Below, piece by piece: positions 10,741-23,010 of a DNA stretch of 64,000 bases (the first letter of the stretch is position 1; every line of letters begins with the position of its first letter). Source of the stretch: Atriophallophorus winterbourni (lineage: Eukaryota; Platyhelminthes; Trematoda; Plagiorchiida; Microphallidae); NCBI GenBank assembly GCA_013407085.1, contig JACCGJ010013906.1:1-64000 (forward strand), written 5' to 3'. The position numbers and the translations under genes are program-made. The notes below the pieces were generated by a model, which had not been told where the DNA came from, did not search any database, and saw nothing but the letters and a program-made list of their open reading frames with translations.

Positions 10741-12445
10741 ACTAAATGAACGATCAAAGATCAAACCAGGTGTATTCTCTGTACTAACACCTCATGGATT
10801 GACCCACACTGCCCAAGATACCGCCGACGCTTTAGCAACGTTTTACTCATTTGTCTTCAATCCCAAGCGTTGTATACCATATCAACTTTCATCAAGTTCA
10901 CCACATTTCGAATTATTAAGTGAAATGACTATCAACGAATACATGGTTGGGCGGGAACTTTGTCGACTAAACGAAAAGAAGTCCCCTGGCGCAGACAAAA
11001 TTACCCCCGCCGTACTTCGCAGGTGTCGCGTTGCTTTGACTGCTCCTCTCACTCGCATATTCAATCTCAGCTTAAATGAAGGAAAAATACCACCGCAATG
11101 GAAAGCAGGGATGATAACTCCTATTTATAAAGGCGGTAGCCGTTCAGACACAGCAAACTATAGACCGGTAACGTTACTTCCGGTGATCTCCAAATTAATG
11201 GAACGCATTGTGACTGCGCGCATGAGAGAACATTTTGAAAACCAAAATATTTTGACTGCAGCACAACACGGTTTTCGAAGAGGTCGTTGCTGTTTATCTA
11301 ACCTTCTTACCACGTTCGAGGATTGGACCAAGGCACTCGACGAAGGTGAGGCTGTACATGCTTGCTACATCGATATTTCCAAAGCTTTCGACAGAGTCAA
11401 CCATGACATCTTAATTAAAAAGCTCGAATCCTATGGAATAACGGGAATATTGCTGAATTGGATAAGGGACTATCTTACTGATAGACACGTCCAAGTTCGC
11501 GTTGGCAGCACCTTATCTAGAAAAATAGACGTCACGAGTGGAGTTCCGCAAGGCTCGGTGCTTGGACCTCTTCTATTCTTGGTGTATATGAACGATATAG
11601 TAGAGGATATTGGATGCAACTTGATACTATTTGCCGATGATATTAAAATATGGAAACGTGTCAGGTCTGTTAATGACTGTATGGCATTACAACGGGATCT
11701 AAGCATCTTATTTCGTTGGTCCCAGTTAAATGAGTTACCATTTAACCCTGCGAAATGTAAAATGCTGCAGCTTGGGAAATCTCTGCACCACACGTATCAG
11801 CTTGGCACGCAAGATCTCGTCTGGACCACAGCAGAAAAAGATCTGGGTATCTGGGTTTCGTTTAACCTGAAGCCGGGACAGCATTGCCGGATGGTGTACA
11901 ATAAAGCTTGCCGTATCTTGAGTCTTCTCAAAAGAATATTCCGGATTTTTACGCCCGAAACCCTACCCCGGGTAATTAACACGTATATACGTCCTGTTAT
12001 GGAATATTCCATCCAAGCCTGGGCACCATGGCTGAGGAAGGATATCGAACTACTCGACAGGATTTATCATCGTGCTACAAAGTTGGTCTCCCGGTACAGA
12101 AATTTGCCTTTCACAGAGCGAATGTTAAAACTGAACCTACAAGATTTTACCCAACGGCGGATACGTAGTGACCTTATGTTGACCTTCAAAATCCTGCATT
12201 CTGTAAACCATCCCCTTAAACACTTGCTAAAGCCCAATGACCTTACTAGAACACGAACACATTCAAAGGCTTTAAGCATTCCGCATTCTCGATTGGATAT
12301 ACGTCGTAATTTCTTCTCCGTAAGAATTTGTTTCACTTGGAACTATTTGCCTGAAGAAATCACACGATCAGAATCTGTTGAGGTTTTCGCTTCCAAACTC
12401 GATGAGTTTATGACGAACCATGCGGTATGCGAAAGTCCCTATTGA
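10691..12445 (+). CDS. CR1-like reverse transcriptase ORF, 5'-truncated element, subfamily B
   Basis: A continuous 584-codon frame. The first ~17 residues come from the antisense CR1 fragment; homology starts near LNERSKIKPGVF (~10741). RT blocks: KKSPGADKITPAVL, GGSRSDTANYRPVTLL, CYIDISKAFDRVNH, GVPQGSVLGPLLF, and catalytic FADD at about residue 314 (bases 11630-11641). The CR1 C-terminal domain with LLDRIYHRATKLV is complete to the stop. The endonuclease half is missing, so the copy arrived 5'-truncated. An unbroken RT frame suggests a fairly recent insertion. It converges tail to tail with the minus-strand copy ending at 12501. Confidence 0.85.
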   Translation: MSLPNRKVGNSKQSTHVLNERSKIKPGVFSVLTPHGLTHTAQDTADALATFYSFVFNPKRCIPYQLSSSSPHFELLSEMTINEYMVGRELCRLNEKKSPGADKITPAVLRRCRVALTAPLTRIFNLSLNEGKIPPQWKAGMITPIYKGGSRSDTANYRPVTLLPVISKLMERIVTARMREHFENQNILTAAQHGFRRGRCCLSNLLTTFEDWTKALDEGEAVHACYIDISKAFDRVNHDILIKKLESYGITGILLNWIRDYLTDRHVQVRVGSTLSRKIDVTSGVPQGSVLGPLLFLVYMNDIVEDIGCNLILFADDIKIWKRVRSVNDCMALQRDLSILFRWSQLNELPFNPAKCKMLQLGKSLHHTYQLGTQDLVWTTAEKDLGIWVSFNLKPGQHCRMVYNKACRILSLLKRIFRIFTPETLPRVINTYIRPVMEYSIQAWAPWLRKDIELLDRIYHRATKLVSRYRNLPFTERMLKLNLQDFTQRRIRSDLMLTFKILHSVNHPLKHLLKPNDLTRTRTHSKALSIPHSRLDIRRNFFSVRICFTWNYLPEEITRSESVEVFASKLDEFMTNHAVCESPY

Positions 12446-12500
12446 TTTTTGAGATATTTTATATTTTTTATATATATTTTTATATGTTCCGTATACCTTG

Positions 12501-14555
12501 TCATCCTATGGTTACTGTTAAGCTTAATGATTTTCTACCATACAATTTTCTGAGTTTCTGAGTTCTGAGTACGGAATAAAAATACCTGCGGCAGTTCCGT
12601 TTGGAATGTGGTATTTCCAACTTGCAACCATGGCCACGGCTGTTGCTGGAAGTTCGAAGGTGGAATAATATATCCAGGGGGTGGGAAACAGTAGTTAGTA
12701 TTTTGTATGCGAGGATGAGATCACCTCGCATTCTCCTTTGTGCAAGTGTATTCATTTCCAGTTGTCTGAGTCGCCTGGCGAATGACATATTTTCGAGACC
12801 AATGACAAGCTTAGAAGCTCTCCGGTATATGCGATCCAGGAGTAAGATGTCTTTTTGGAGCCATGGTGTCCAGGCTTGTGCGGCATAATCTAGAACCGGG
12901 TGTATATATGTATTCATCATGAGAGGAAAACACCCCGGGGAAAAACGTCCAAATATCCGCCGTAGCATGCCGAGCAGCCGAGACGCGCTTTTGTAAACGG
13001 TTTCGCATTGTAGACCATTTTTCAAACTGCCGCAAATCCAGACACCTAGGTCCTTTTCTTTTTCAGTGTAGTCCAGGTTAATGTCGCCGAGCTTGTATGG
13101 ATAGGAAAAGCCAAGGTCACGACCAATCTGAATCATCTTCGACTTTTGCATATTCAATGACAGTTTATTTTCAGATGACCAGTTGAACAAAGCACTCAAA
13201 TCGTTTTGCAGCAAGATACAATCGTCAGCATTTCTGATTTGCCTCCATACTTTTATATCGTCAGCAAACAAAACCATCTTACTATCATTTGGTAGTGGTA
13301 TATCGTTCATATAGACTAGAAACAGTATTGGTCCAAGCACTGAGCCTTGTGGAACTCCGCTAGTGACATCGATGTTCTTCGATAATAGGCCGTCCACACG
13401 AACTCGGATGTGTCTGTTGCTGAGGTAATCTCTTAGCAATTCGTATAGTCTTCCAACAACACCGTGTTTCTTTAGCTTGTTCAAGAGTAAATTGTGATCA
13501 ACTCTGTCGAACGCTTTAGAAATGTCCAGGTAGCACGCATGAATACAGCCCCCCGCATCTACAATCCTCGTCCAATCGTCAAAGCTTGTCAGCAAATTTG
13601 TTAGACAAGAGCGATTTCTGCGGAATCCATGTTGAGCAACTGCCAAAAGTTGATTCGTTTCCAGATATCGCACAATTTCTGCGGTTATTATTCGCTCAAA
13701 AACGTTTGATGCCGAAGACAGCAAGGTCACTGGCCTGTAATTTTTAACATCAGAACGGCAACCACCTTTGTAAATAGGTATTATTTGTCCCAGTTTCCAG
13801 TCTTGTGGCACTACGCCAGCTTGGAGCAAATTATTAAACATGCAACATAGAGGTTCAGATAGCTGTGCATGGCAGGTTTTGAGCAGCTTTGGAGTTATCT
13901 CGTCTGGTCCTGGAGATTTCTTTACGTTTAATTTTCGTAAGTACTGCGCTACCACCATCGGAGTAATCAATACTTCACTCAAGGTCGGTCGGTCAAGTCG
14001 AACGATTGGTTCCTGATCAGGCTCCATGGATTTCGGCGCAAAAACTCCGGCATAAAAGTCTGCTAACAGGTCAGCGGTCTGATTTATGGATTCTGTGAAG
14101 CCGGACGAAGTTTTCAGGGCAAAGACTCCTGGTTTAATATTTGTTCTATCGTTTACAAGTCTATACAAGAGCTTCGGATTCTGGTGCATCTGAGTAATCA
14201 ATTGCGATTGGAACGCTTGTTTATCATCTCGAATTAAGCTGATAACTTTGTTTCTCAGTCGTGTAAATTGTGCCCAAGAATCAGCTGTGTTGGTAGCCTT
14301 GTGAAACTCCCACGCTACTGCCCTTTGTTTCATCCACTTTTTAGTCCTGCTTCGTAGTAAAAATTTATTTCGTTGAGACGTTTTCTTCAAAGCAAACATT
14401 GAATGTTCCTCCAATATAGATTTGAGGTGCTGTAAGAGAGATCGCCAATGACTATCCGGATCGGAGTATTCCAGTTGAATGAAAATGTGAAAAATATAAT
14501 AGTTTAAAAGGAATAGAGGTTGAAATAAGAAGGATAGCATGAATGAGTTCACCAA
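12501..14555 (-). CDS. CR1-like reverse transcriptase ORF, 5'-truncated element, subfamily C
   Basis: A 684-codon frame on the minus strand. LINE homology begins near residue 28 (~14480) and runs through LRSRTKKW, KKSPGPDEITPKLLKTC, NYRPVTLLSSASNVFERII, CYLDISKAFDRVDH, GVPQGSVLGPILF and FADD (~residue 429, bases near 13256-13270) to LLDRIYRRASKLV. At the C-terminus the frame shifts around 12600 and the FLWNALP-type end is lost. There is no endonuclease domain. Clearly a different subfamily from the ORFs at 2652 and 10691. Confidence 0.83.
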   Translation of the reverse strand: MVNSFMLSFLFQPLFLLNYYIFHIFIQLEYSDPDSHWRSLLQHLKSILEEHSMFALKKTSQRNKFLLRSRTKKWMKQRAVAWEFHKATNTADSWAQFTRLRNKVISLIRDDKQAFQSQLITQMHQNPKLLYRLVNDRTNIKPGVFALKTSSGFTESINQTADLLADFYAGVFAPKSMEPDQEPIVRLDRPTLSEVLITPMVVAQYLRKLNVKKSPGPDEITPKLLKTCHAQLSEPLCCMFNNLLQAGVVPQDWKLGQIIPIYKGGCRSDVKNYRPVTLLSSASNVFERIITAEIVRYLETNQLLAVAQHGFRRNRSCLTNLLTSFDDWTRIVDAGGCIHACYLDISKAFDRVDHNLLLNKLKKHGVVGRLYELLRDYLSNRHIRVRVDGLLSKNIDVTSGVPQGSVLGPILFLVYMNDIPLPNDSKMVLFADDIKVWRQIRNADDCILLQNDLSALFNWSSENKLSLNMQKSKMIQIGRDLGFSYPYKLGDINLDYTEKEKDLGVWICGSLKNGLQCETVYKSASRLLGMLRRIFGRFSPGCFPLMMNTYIHPVLDYAAQAWTPWLQKDILLLDRIYRRASKLVIGLENMSFARRLRQLEMNTLAQRRMRGDLILAYKILTTVSHPLDILFHLRTSSNSRGHGCKLEIPHSKRNCRRYFYSVLRTQKLRKLYGRKSLSLTVTIG

Positions 14556-16840
14556 ACATGATGGGGTGAAATGTCTCTAAAATATGGCGTATGGTTCCGC
14601 AGTGGGTAAGGATTAACGTACATAATCTCTAATGCACAGAGACTTCTGTGAATGTGAGAGATTGGCCAGAGTCATTAATTTTGATAATGCCTACTCACTG
14701 CATGAGGTCCTCATGGCTTGCAAGTAGTTCTCAACTACGCGGAGCGAATACCTCAAATTTTATTCAAATCTGTAAACTTCAAAATTTCCATCGTTCCTTA
14801 ACTTTTCCTCTATTTGGTTGTTCACTTGAAAGTTATTTTCGGCTGACCGTGTTATTTTTGTCATTGAATCCAAACCCTCACATTTTCACGTGATAGTTTT
14901 AAAAATTATTGTTGTGTGGCTGAATTAATAATATTGCAGAAGATTACTGTACACAAATAAAGCCATTTTGTATTACTTATTCGTCTTCGGCCAGGCGAAT
15001 TCAATTTCAACGTCAACAATATTTTACTGTCACCTTTGATCTGACGAATCTCCAGTTTGCAAAGAAGAACGTTACCAAAAATCTTCTCTAACCAATTAAT
15101 CGTGCTGACTGACTCTGTGGAAACATATTATTCATCTGGATATCCAGGACTCCATCCATATGATATCGATGACTAGCTACGCTGCCGCAGACGATTTCAT
15201 TTAAGTTCAATCACACGAACATTGAAAAGGTTTCTCAAGGTTCACCTGGGTTCTATCTTGCTTGTCCCAACAAGCTTGTTTCTCTCGTTGCATATCAGAG
15301 ATTCGTAAAATCCAATTAACATTTTAATTTATCAAGATTATTCGGATTATTGTTTGGTAGATTGCGGCGAAGTTAGGAGAAGCTCTCGGCTAACAAGCAC
15401 AGTGTCAAGCATAAGTCGGATGAGTATGTAACGAGCGCAAAGTATCGCGTCAATTCACGGGCAATTCAGTCATCTAGTATTAAAATTGAATTATTAAACC
15501 GAGTAGCAGGATCACTAACATTTCCAGGAAACCGACTATTGAGAACATATTAGACTGAATTCCCGGATATCTCGGGTAAGACACCTTAAACGATCAGTTA
15601 GAAAATTTTAGAAACTTTAAATCTGGCGAGATGAATCCGTTAACAGCTTAGGAGCGATTTTAACACCTGAATATGCACGCAGAACTATAAAGAGCACACC
15701 TAAGTTTTCCATCAAGAAGATCACGCCGTAAATTCCAAATATCTGTTTCAATAAATTACTTTCTTCATTATACTACTTCAAATGTTTATCATAATTTCAT
15801 TTGTCGATTATTTAACATCTTTCACTAAATGATTACAATGTTATACAGCATATATTGTGTGGTCTATATAACGGGTTTCCCGTTATTTATCAATCTTATT
15901 GGTATTTATGATATACAAAATATATCCACACCATTTCTGCATAATTCTAATCATTTTACAATCATTTATACGTGGTTTTAACCTATTACGCAGCAACTAA
16001 TTTCAACGAAATTTGCAAGTCTAAATTTTAGCCATTTTTTAGTACCTGATTTGCGTGAACTAATGAGATGAAAATATTCGACGGGTTAGATCAACCCCAC
16101 CCCGTTTAATTCACAAATCGCAAAGAAAACTGAAAATATTTGGGGCTTAAATAAAACCGATGCACTGGGTCTGACCCCTTTGTAGTTGAAAAATAATTTG
16201 TTGGGTGAAATAAATTAATTGCTATGAGCATTTTAGCTTCGTTTGCTGTTATCACTAAAAAATTGCGTTGGATGTTTTGAGCAATATTTTCAATATTCCT
16301 CGCAGTATTTAAACATTGATATTTTTTCCTTCCTAAATGAAGGATTTCTGATTTTGACATGAGAAAAGATTAATAAGGTTCATCGAGTTCTTGCTTGAAC
16401 AATAATAAGAAAACATAGGAACGACTTGTATGAAAAAAAATTAAATTTGGACAGGAGTGACAGATGGAAGTAAATATTTTTCGACATTTGTGTTCACTGG
16501 TATTCTCGTTAACATTTCCGTCCAAGTTAATCTCCAACACGTAAAAAACAAAACTGTCTGCGCCAATTAAACAACGTACCGAATAAATAATTTTACTGGT
16601 ACTTATTTCACATCCAAGCGAAATAATCTGCACAAAATTTCGAGTATTAATCCTATCGTTAGTGAGCTTTTCAAATGTCGTTAATCTAGAAGCAGACTTT
16701 TATCGTGTGACAGAGTGGGTGATATTCCGTGGTCAATAATAAGATGAGATTTTACATTGTTTTGGATTCATTTTCAGGCAGCGAAGCTCATAGTAGAGAC
16801 TTTTTATCTGGTTAGTTTGGGAAGACGCTTTGAAGGCGAT
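14556..16840. other. No gene recognised; one degenerate K-family repeat
   Basis: AT-rich unique-looking DNA. The only element I can name is a K-family relic at about 15046-15125. Open frames at 14648-14893, 16106-16360 and 16370-16633 show no motif. Confidence 0.4.
15046..15125 (+). repeat. K-family repeat, degenerate (copy K2)
   Basis: Contains ATCTGACGAA, then a damaged stem II, then ACGTTACCAAAAA and CTCTAACCAATTAAT, which line up with the K consensus. Confidence 0.6.
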
Positions 16841-17639
16841 ATGATATGGCTCACTGGACATGGAGCTATATCGACGCAAATGATTTTCAAATACTGTTTT
16901 TAAGATTGACAGCGACAAACGCTATCAAAGGATATGCAATTCCTAAAGTTCAGCTAAAGGAGTCCTACGAACCCCTGCTTGAAGCGTGTGGTTGGCATGG
17001 ACTGTATCGCCAAATATCTAAACCTTGTGGAATAAATTCCTTCCGCCTAGCGACAGAAAAACAGTTCATATTCAGGAACGATCAATCTATTTCGAACAAT
17101 CAAATTGAAAATGTTTGGAAAATCAAACGACAGAGATCTTCACACATCCGCGATGGACATTATCCGTTAAACATCAGTGCTGTCTGGAACAATCATTGAC
17201 ATTTCCTAGCAATGCCAGTGTTTTTGTTTAATATCAGATCACGTACAGATTATCTGAAAGCAACTTGTAAATACTGTTTGAACGTCAAATTTCGCTGCAG
17301 AAATGACCTTGAAAATGTTTTTGCAAATGTACATACTGCAATCTGATTGTACAAACCTTTTTTTTAAATTATTGATCATGATTAGCAGGCCTTGGATTTC
17401 CAATAATAAATTTTATTTATTTATTTATTTATTCATTTAACTAAGTGACAACCGGGACAATAATGATGTTTAGTACCCAACACGTTACATTAAATTATTG
17501 CTTACTAGACAGATTTATTGGCCGGCAAAAAAATCTTCAAGTATTGCTGATACTCAAACTGACATGGGTATGGATAGGATCTTGGTTTTCTAAATTTCTT
17601 TAAAATGTACAACCTCTGCGGTATTAAAATCTTTATATA
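16841..17639. other. Unassigned region with an open frame and a short microsatellite
   Basis: A 117-codon plus-strand frame (16846-17199) has no motif I recognise. A (TTTA)n run lies at about 17411-17440. Confidence 0.35.
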
Positions 17640-18017
17640 TTGCACCATAGCAGATTTATAGCCTGTAGCCATATTCTGGATATTTTGGTGTTATTTGGTA
17701 GTTTCTCCAATACAAAAATCGCTATGCTGTGGACAATTGATGTGGATTCGCGACTAGAGTCTCACCAGCTTTCGAAATATATGCTGAAACCCAACATTCG
17801 GCACAACACAAGTGAAGTAAATGCCGAAGAGACCGCCCCCGATAACCGCGAACCCATTATAATTCGGGTTTCCGAAACATTGCGTGAGAACTTTTTCAGG
17901 GACAACATCCGCAAAAACCTGAAAAGATGGACAATTTCTGCCGTTATCGAACAATACGCAATTCGTCAAGGTGGTCAAACGAGAACAAAGTATTTGAGCT
18001 TGAAATTAACCGGTTAG
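17640..18017 (+). CDS. Unrecognised 125-codon open frame
   Basis: An open frame with markedly richer codon composition than its surroundings from about 17745 (LESHQLSKYMLKPNIRH onward). The opposite strand is also open here (17978-17754). AATAAA occurs about 90 bases downstream near 18105, so it could be a terminal exon or a retrocopy. I recognise no family and see no convincing splice acceptor. The first ~35 codons are AT-rich and may not be coding. Treat as hypothetical. Confidence 0.25.
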   Translation: MHHSRFIACSHILDILVLFGSFSNTKIAMLWTIDVDSRLESHQLSKYMLKPNIRHNTSEVNAEETAPDNREPIIIRVSETLRENFFRDNIRKNLKRWTISAVIEQYAIRQGGQTRTKYLSLKLTG

Positions 18018-18899
18018 CAGGGTATCGATCGAGATATGAGATCACAGTTACGCCCGGTAAAACATATTGATGACAGTTTTGTAAATAACCGAAATAGTCG
18101 AATGAATAATAAAACATTTTATTAATTAGCATTTTATTTTGTTGTGAATTTCGTGTTGTGAAAGTGGTTAGCATTTGACAGGTTGATCTCGGAGATGGAT
18201 TAGGATGCAAACTGCAAATGTATTTGAAACGTATTGGTTATATGCATAGTGTTGGATGTAGCGTTCTGAAAACTTATTCACTTTGTCACTGTGTTAGTGA
18301 AAAGATTTTCTTCCCTCTAGATTTTTACCTGATTGTTGAACTGCTCAGTAGACAACCAAAACCGGTTCTTGCCCGTTATATTTTTTAAAAGTTACCATTT
18401 GTTCTATGGTTTTATGCAAATCTATATGCATTTTAGAAGTTCAAAATGGAATGGAATTGAATTAAATGAAACTTACAATCACCTCAAGCAGACAGAATCA
18501 GAGCGAACGTACCAAAACATGTGTCCAGTAGATTTTTTTTACTATTAAGTGAATTGCTTAGACATTTTTCAACTTAAAGTGTGATGTCAAACGATTAGAT
18601 GACTGGGATAACATCAGCTATCTGCAAGAGTGCAAACTACCGTCCTGTAAACTTAATTCCTGCTTCCAATCCAGAATAACGCAACAACTCGGATACCATA
18701 AGGAATATCTCTGACAGTTATTTCAACACTGTCGGATCAAATCTCACAGAACAGCCTTTGCGTGAAAGTATACGCCATTTTACTGTCCGTTGGATTGCAC
18801 TGCATCGCATCCACTCGTTCTTGCACTCCACCGAGAGACACCGATCGATAATCGAGCGCTTCGCCCAGTGTATCGACTCGATCTCGCGAAATTGTAACA

Positions 18900-20246
18900 A
18901 TGACCGACAACGTGACCTTAAACGGACCTGACGACGAGGCTTGTAAAAAGTGCAAACTTTGTCAAAAGTTGGTAAGTCCCAGATCGCGTCAAGTCAAATG
19001 TTACTTGTGTTCAATTGCTATTCATGCGAACTGTGAAAAGTATTTATCACCCGAATCTGTGACTCTAATTAATAATGAAAAATTACCAGGCATTTGCTAT
19101 ATATGTAATCCATGCAGATTGAAAGTAAATCGAGATTTATCAAGATCCGAAAACTCTGATTCAATTATGGAAAGACGCAAGTTCGCTGTAGAGTCGAACC
19201 TTAGACGGCTTGAAAACACGTTAGAGTCTTTCCAAACATTTGCGTGTCAGAAAGCGCTGAAACAAGTTCTAAACGCAGTCCCTAACCACATTAACCGCAA
19301 GTTTTACAGGGAAGCGCTAGCTACTACAGAAACGCTGATTTCTCCACAAATCGACCAAAGTCCCTTCCAACAGCTCGGTACGACCGATGAGTCTGTCTGT
19401 AGTCAAGTGAATGATAGTGCTGAATTATCGAAGGATGTGCATAAGCTTAGACCGAAGAGTTTGAACACTAAAACCCACCAAAAGACAAACATTGATGATC
19501 TAACGGTAATTTGTAGTAATCTCGTTGAATCAACTTCGCCAGCGCTAAAGCAACGCGAAGCAGATGACAGGAATCAATGGAAGAATCAATGCAGAAGCTA
19601 AGACATCACTGCCTCACCTGCGTCGCTGACGCGATTGTTTAGACCCCCGAACTCACCTCGTGTGAACACACCCAGGCTACTGCGTGTAGTGCTCATGTCC
19701 GTCCATGATGTTGAAAATATGTTGCTCGCCTCATCCCTATTAGTTGTAAACAAATTGACTGTGTGAATATTTCCGGACATTCCTTGGGAAGAACAGCAAA
19801 TTCGTCGTAATAATCCGGAACTAGCAAAAGGGGCTACGAATCGCAGAGCTGTTATAGTTCATGGTGTACCCATTTCGAACGAAGTAGAACCCAGCAAACG
19901 TCTGCAACACGATTGCAGTGAATGGAGATTTTTACAAGAGATCCTAGGTTTAAAGGGCATAATAACGACACCTGTTATGCGCCTCATACCGAAGAAAGAA
20001 ACGCATCAGCCTCCTCCTCTCAAAGTATCATTCCGTACAGATGAGATAAAGGACAGAATACTAGAGGCGTGGTATCGATGTCGAAAGTTTGCACCTCCTG
20101 AAATTCGTATTCGGGCTGTATACGACATAAAACGAACGAACAATATTGTTCCCGAAAAGACTTTGCTACCAAGTCAATCAAATGCACCTGAGTCAAAAAA
20201 CGTGGAGCAGCCGACCAATTCTTGGTCGGCGAATCCACTACTATGA
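18900..20246 (+). pseudogene. CR1-like ORF1 with PHD-type zinc finger
   Basis: ATG at 18900. Residues ~12-70 form a cysteine/histidine finger: CKKCKLC, CYLCSIAIHANC, CYICNPC, preceded by SPRSRQVK. A middle region with possible coiled-coil character follows. The frame stops at 19601; the ORF1 C-terminal domain resumes before 19977 (VPISNEVEPSKRLQHD, MRLIPKKETHQ, KDRILEAWYRCRKF) and ends with TGA at 20244-20246. That stop overlaps the ORF2 start by four bases (ATGA at 20243-20246). Presumed nucleic-acid chaperone of a CR1-like element. Confidence 0.8.
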
Positions 20247-23010
20247 GCTCTTCATCGTCAACAAAAATCAAATATTTATCATGCTGTTACACCAATGCTC
20301 AGAACTTTCTGGACAAGTTCACTGAACTGTATTCACGTGCGACCGTGGCGTCTTGGGATTTGATTGCAGTGACAGAAACATGGTTGTGTAATTCTGTACA
20401 CGACTCTGAACTTAAAATCCCTCATATAATGATTTACAGAGAAGATCGAGCAACAGAAGGTGGCGGTGTCCTCCTCTACTTTCATGAAAGCATCAACTGC
20501 ACTATACTTCTCTTCCCCGAGTTAGATGTCCCACATACATTGTTTTGCTCTTTTGACTTACATGATAAACGTAAGTGCCTCTTAGCATTGATTTATCGAC
20601 CTTCTCCTTCATCATCTGCCGCTGACACTGTTCTTTCTAATGCAATACGTTTTGCATTGAAGATCACATATTCACATTCGCTCCTCCTCGGTGATTTTAA
20701 TGTACCGACCCTTGCAACACACATTACAGGTGACGATTCATTCAAAAGCTTTCTTCGAGAAATAATGACTTGCACCCCTCTTTACAGCCATGTGCAACAA
20801 CCAACCCGATTTCGATCTGAACAAACCCTAGACTAGACCTCATAATTACAAACGAAGAACTCATGATAGAATCTGTTTCCTATACAGCTCTACTCGAATT
20901 GAGTGATCATGTTGTCATGACATTTGATTATACTTATCAATACGAACAGGCAGGAAATACTCAACGAACGTATACAACTGTGAACTATGACTTGCTTTGA
21001 GCTCTTACTACTGAAAATCGATGGGATTTCCTTGAACTCAAATCAGCTAAGGAAATATGGGAAACGTTTTACAGCTAACTTCGTATTATCATTGAATAAT
21101 CATCGAAGGTGAAAATAATATCCAGCAAACGGCGTCCGAAAATCCTCTCAGAAGCAGTACTCGGAAATGGATGTGTAAGCGTGACAAGGCATGGTTCAAA
21201 TACTTGGACGACCCGTCTGGGATAACTTGGTGCTACTACACGTTATTGCGAAATAAGTGTGTCTGCCTCATTCGAAAAGAGAGAAAAGATTACCAAATCA
21301 GTTTTGTCGAAAAATTCATTATAAATCCCAAAGCATTGTATAAACACGTCAACGACCTCCGAAATGTTAAAATGGGAATACCGCCAGTGGTCTCTGGTAC
21401 TGGAATTGTGACGTCATTTAAAGATTGCGCTAACGTTTTCCGACAACAATTCGCATCAGTTATCTCACAAGTGTCGACCCATAGACAGCCCTTCAACTCT
21501 GACAGCTGCAGCCTGCCAATTCTTCACGGGGTGGAGTCCCCCCCAACGTTGTTCAATCAAAATTAATGACGATGAAGAGAACAGGCTCACCCGGTATAGA
21601 CAATATACACGCAAACATTTTGCACAATCAATCTTCCGAGTTGGCAATACCAACATCTGACGTATTCACGATGATGTTCGAGCAGAGCTTTGTACCATAA
21701 ACTTGGAAAACTGCCCTGATTAGTCCCATTTACAAGGGTGGCAAAAGAAATAATCCTCTAAACTATCGCCCGATAGCGTTATTACCAGTGCTATCAAAAG
21801 TAATGGAGTCCATAATAGCTGATGCCTTTGAGATTACTAATTTAATCTCCGAGGCACAGCATAGATTCAGGAAAAAACGATCCTGCCTGACAAACTTGCT
21901 ATTAGCAAAAGAATCTTGGTCTGAGCTACTGGATGCCGGCAACTCCATGGACGTAATTTATATCAATTTCTCAAAAGCCTTCGATCGTGTGAATCACGAA
22001 ATACTTTCGTCGAAACTACTCACCTACGGAGTACAGGGTAAACTCCATGCATAGATTAAAGAATGGTTGATATCTCGTGAGATGTACGTGAGAGTCAAAA
22101 ACGAACTATCCGAGTCGATTAAAGTTGCCCGTGGTGTCCCACAAGGATCAGTCCTCGGACCGCTTTCGTTTTTAATTTATATAAACGGTTTGCCTACTGT
22201 ATTACAGTCCTCCGTGCTTATTTTAGCTGATGACGCAAAGCTTTGGCGCAAGATAAACTCCACTGACAACACGCAGAACCTGCAACGGGATCTCGATATG
22301 ATTCACACTTGAACCATAAACAACAAAATGCCCCTGAATGCTTCGAAATGCAGCCTATTGTCTCTCAACAGCAAGTCGAGCAAAGAATATTATATTGGTC
22401 GCACTGTTGTTAAACCCGCTTCCACTGAAAAAGATTTAGGTGTGATTATCCAATCAGAGCTAGGAAATTCAATGCAATGTCGACTGGCTGCCTGCAAAGC
22501 TGAAAACAACTTGGGTCTCCTTAGAAGAGTCCTAGGTTGGTTTGACCCCAATATTGCCTGCAAATTGATTTCAGCGTACATCCGTCCTCATGTTGAATAT
22601 GCTATACCGGCATGTGATCCTTGGTTGAAAAAAGATATTCTGCTATTAGGAACTCCACAGCGCAGAGCGACAAAACTCGTCATGGGACTATCAAATTATC
22701 CATACGAAACGCGACTTAAATTATTGAATTTGCATTCAGCTGAATACAGAGGGAAACGAGGAGCACTAATATTCATTTGGACAGTGCTTAATCAAACAAA
22801 TAATCATTGCGGTCATTTGTTTCATCTTTCCCACAACACACATATGCTAGGTCACCAATCGAAACTTTACCAACAGCATAGCAGGTTGAACTGCCGCAAA
22901 TATAAATTTTCCGTTCGCAATGTGCAACTGTGAAACAGCTTACCTACTCATGTGGTACAATCTGGAACTGCTGAAGTTTTCAAGAAATCGCTAGATATCC
23001 ACATGGGAAA
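20243..23010 (+). pseudogene. CR1-like ORF2 (APE endonuclease plus RT), broken
   Basis: Start ATG at 20243 overlaps the ORF1 stop. The APE-type endonuclease is visible: TNAQNFLDK, VTETWL, REDR, YRPSPS, GDFNVPTL (to 20836), then a stop. RT pieces follow in changing frames: IYINFSKAFDRVNH (21955-22000), GVPQGSVLGPLSF (~22133), LADDAKLW (a diverged catalytic box, ~22225), and a C-terminal region with LLGTPQRRATKLV and QHSRLNCRKYKFSV. At least five interrupting stops or shifts. Confidence 0.82.

Noticed and set aside
17754..17978. Minus-strand 74-codon frame as a membrane protein
   Set aside because: No family recognised, no splice signals found, and the plus strand is equally open.
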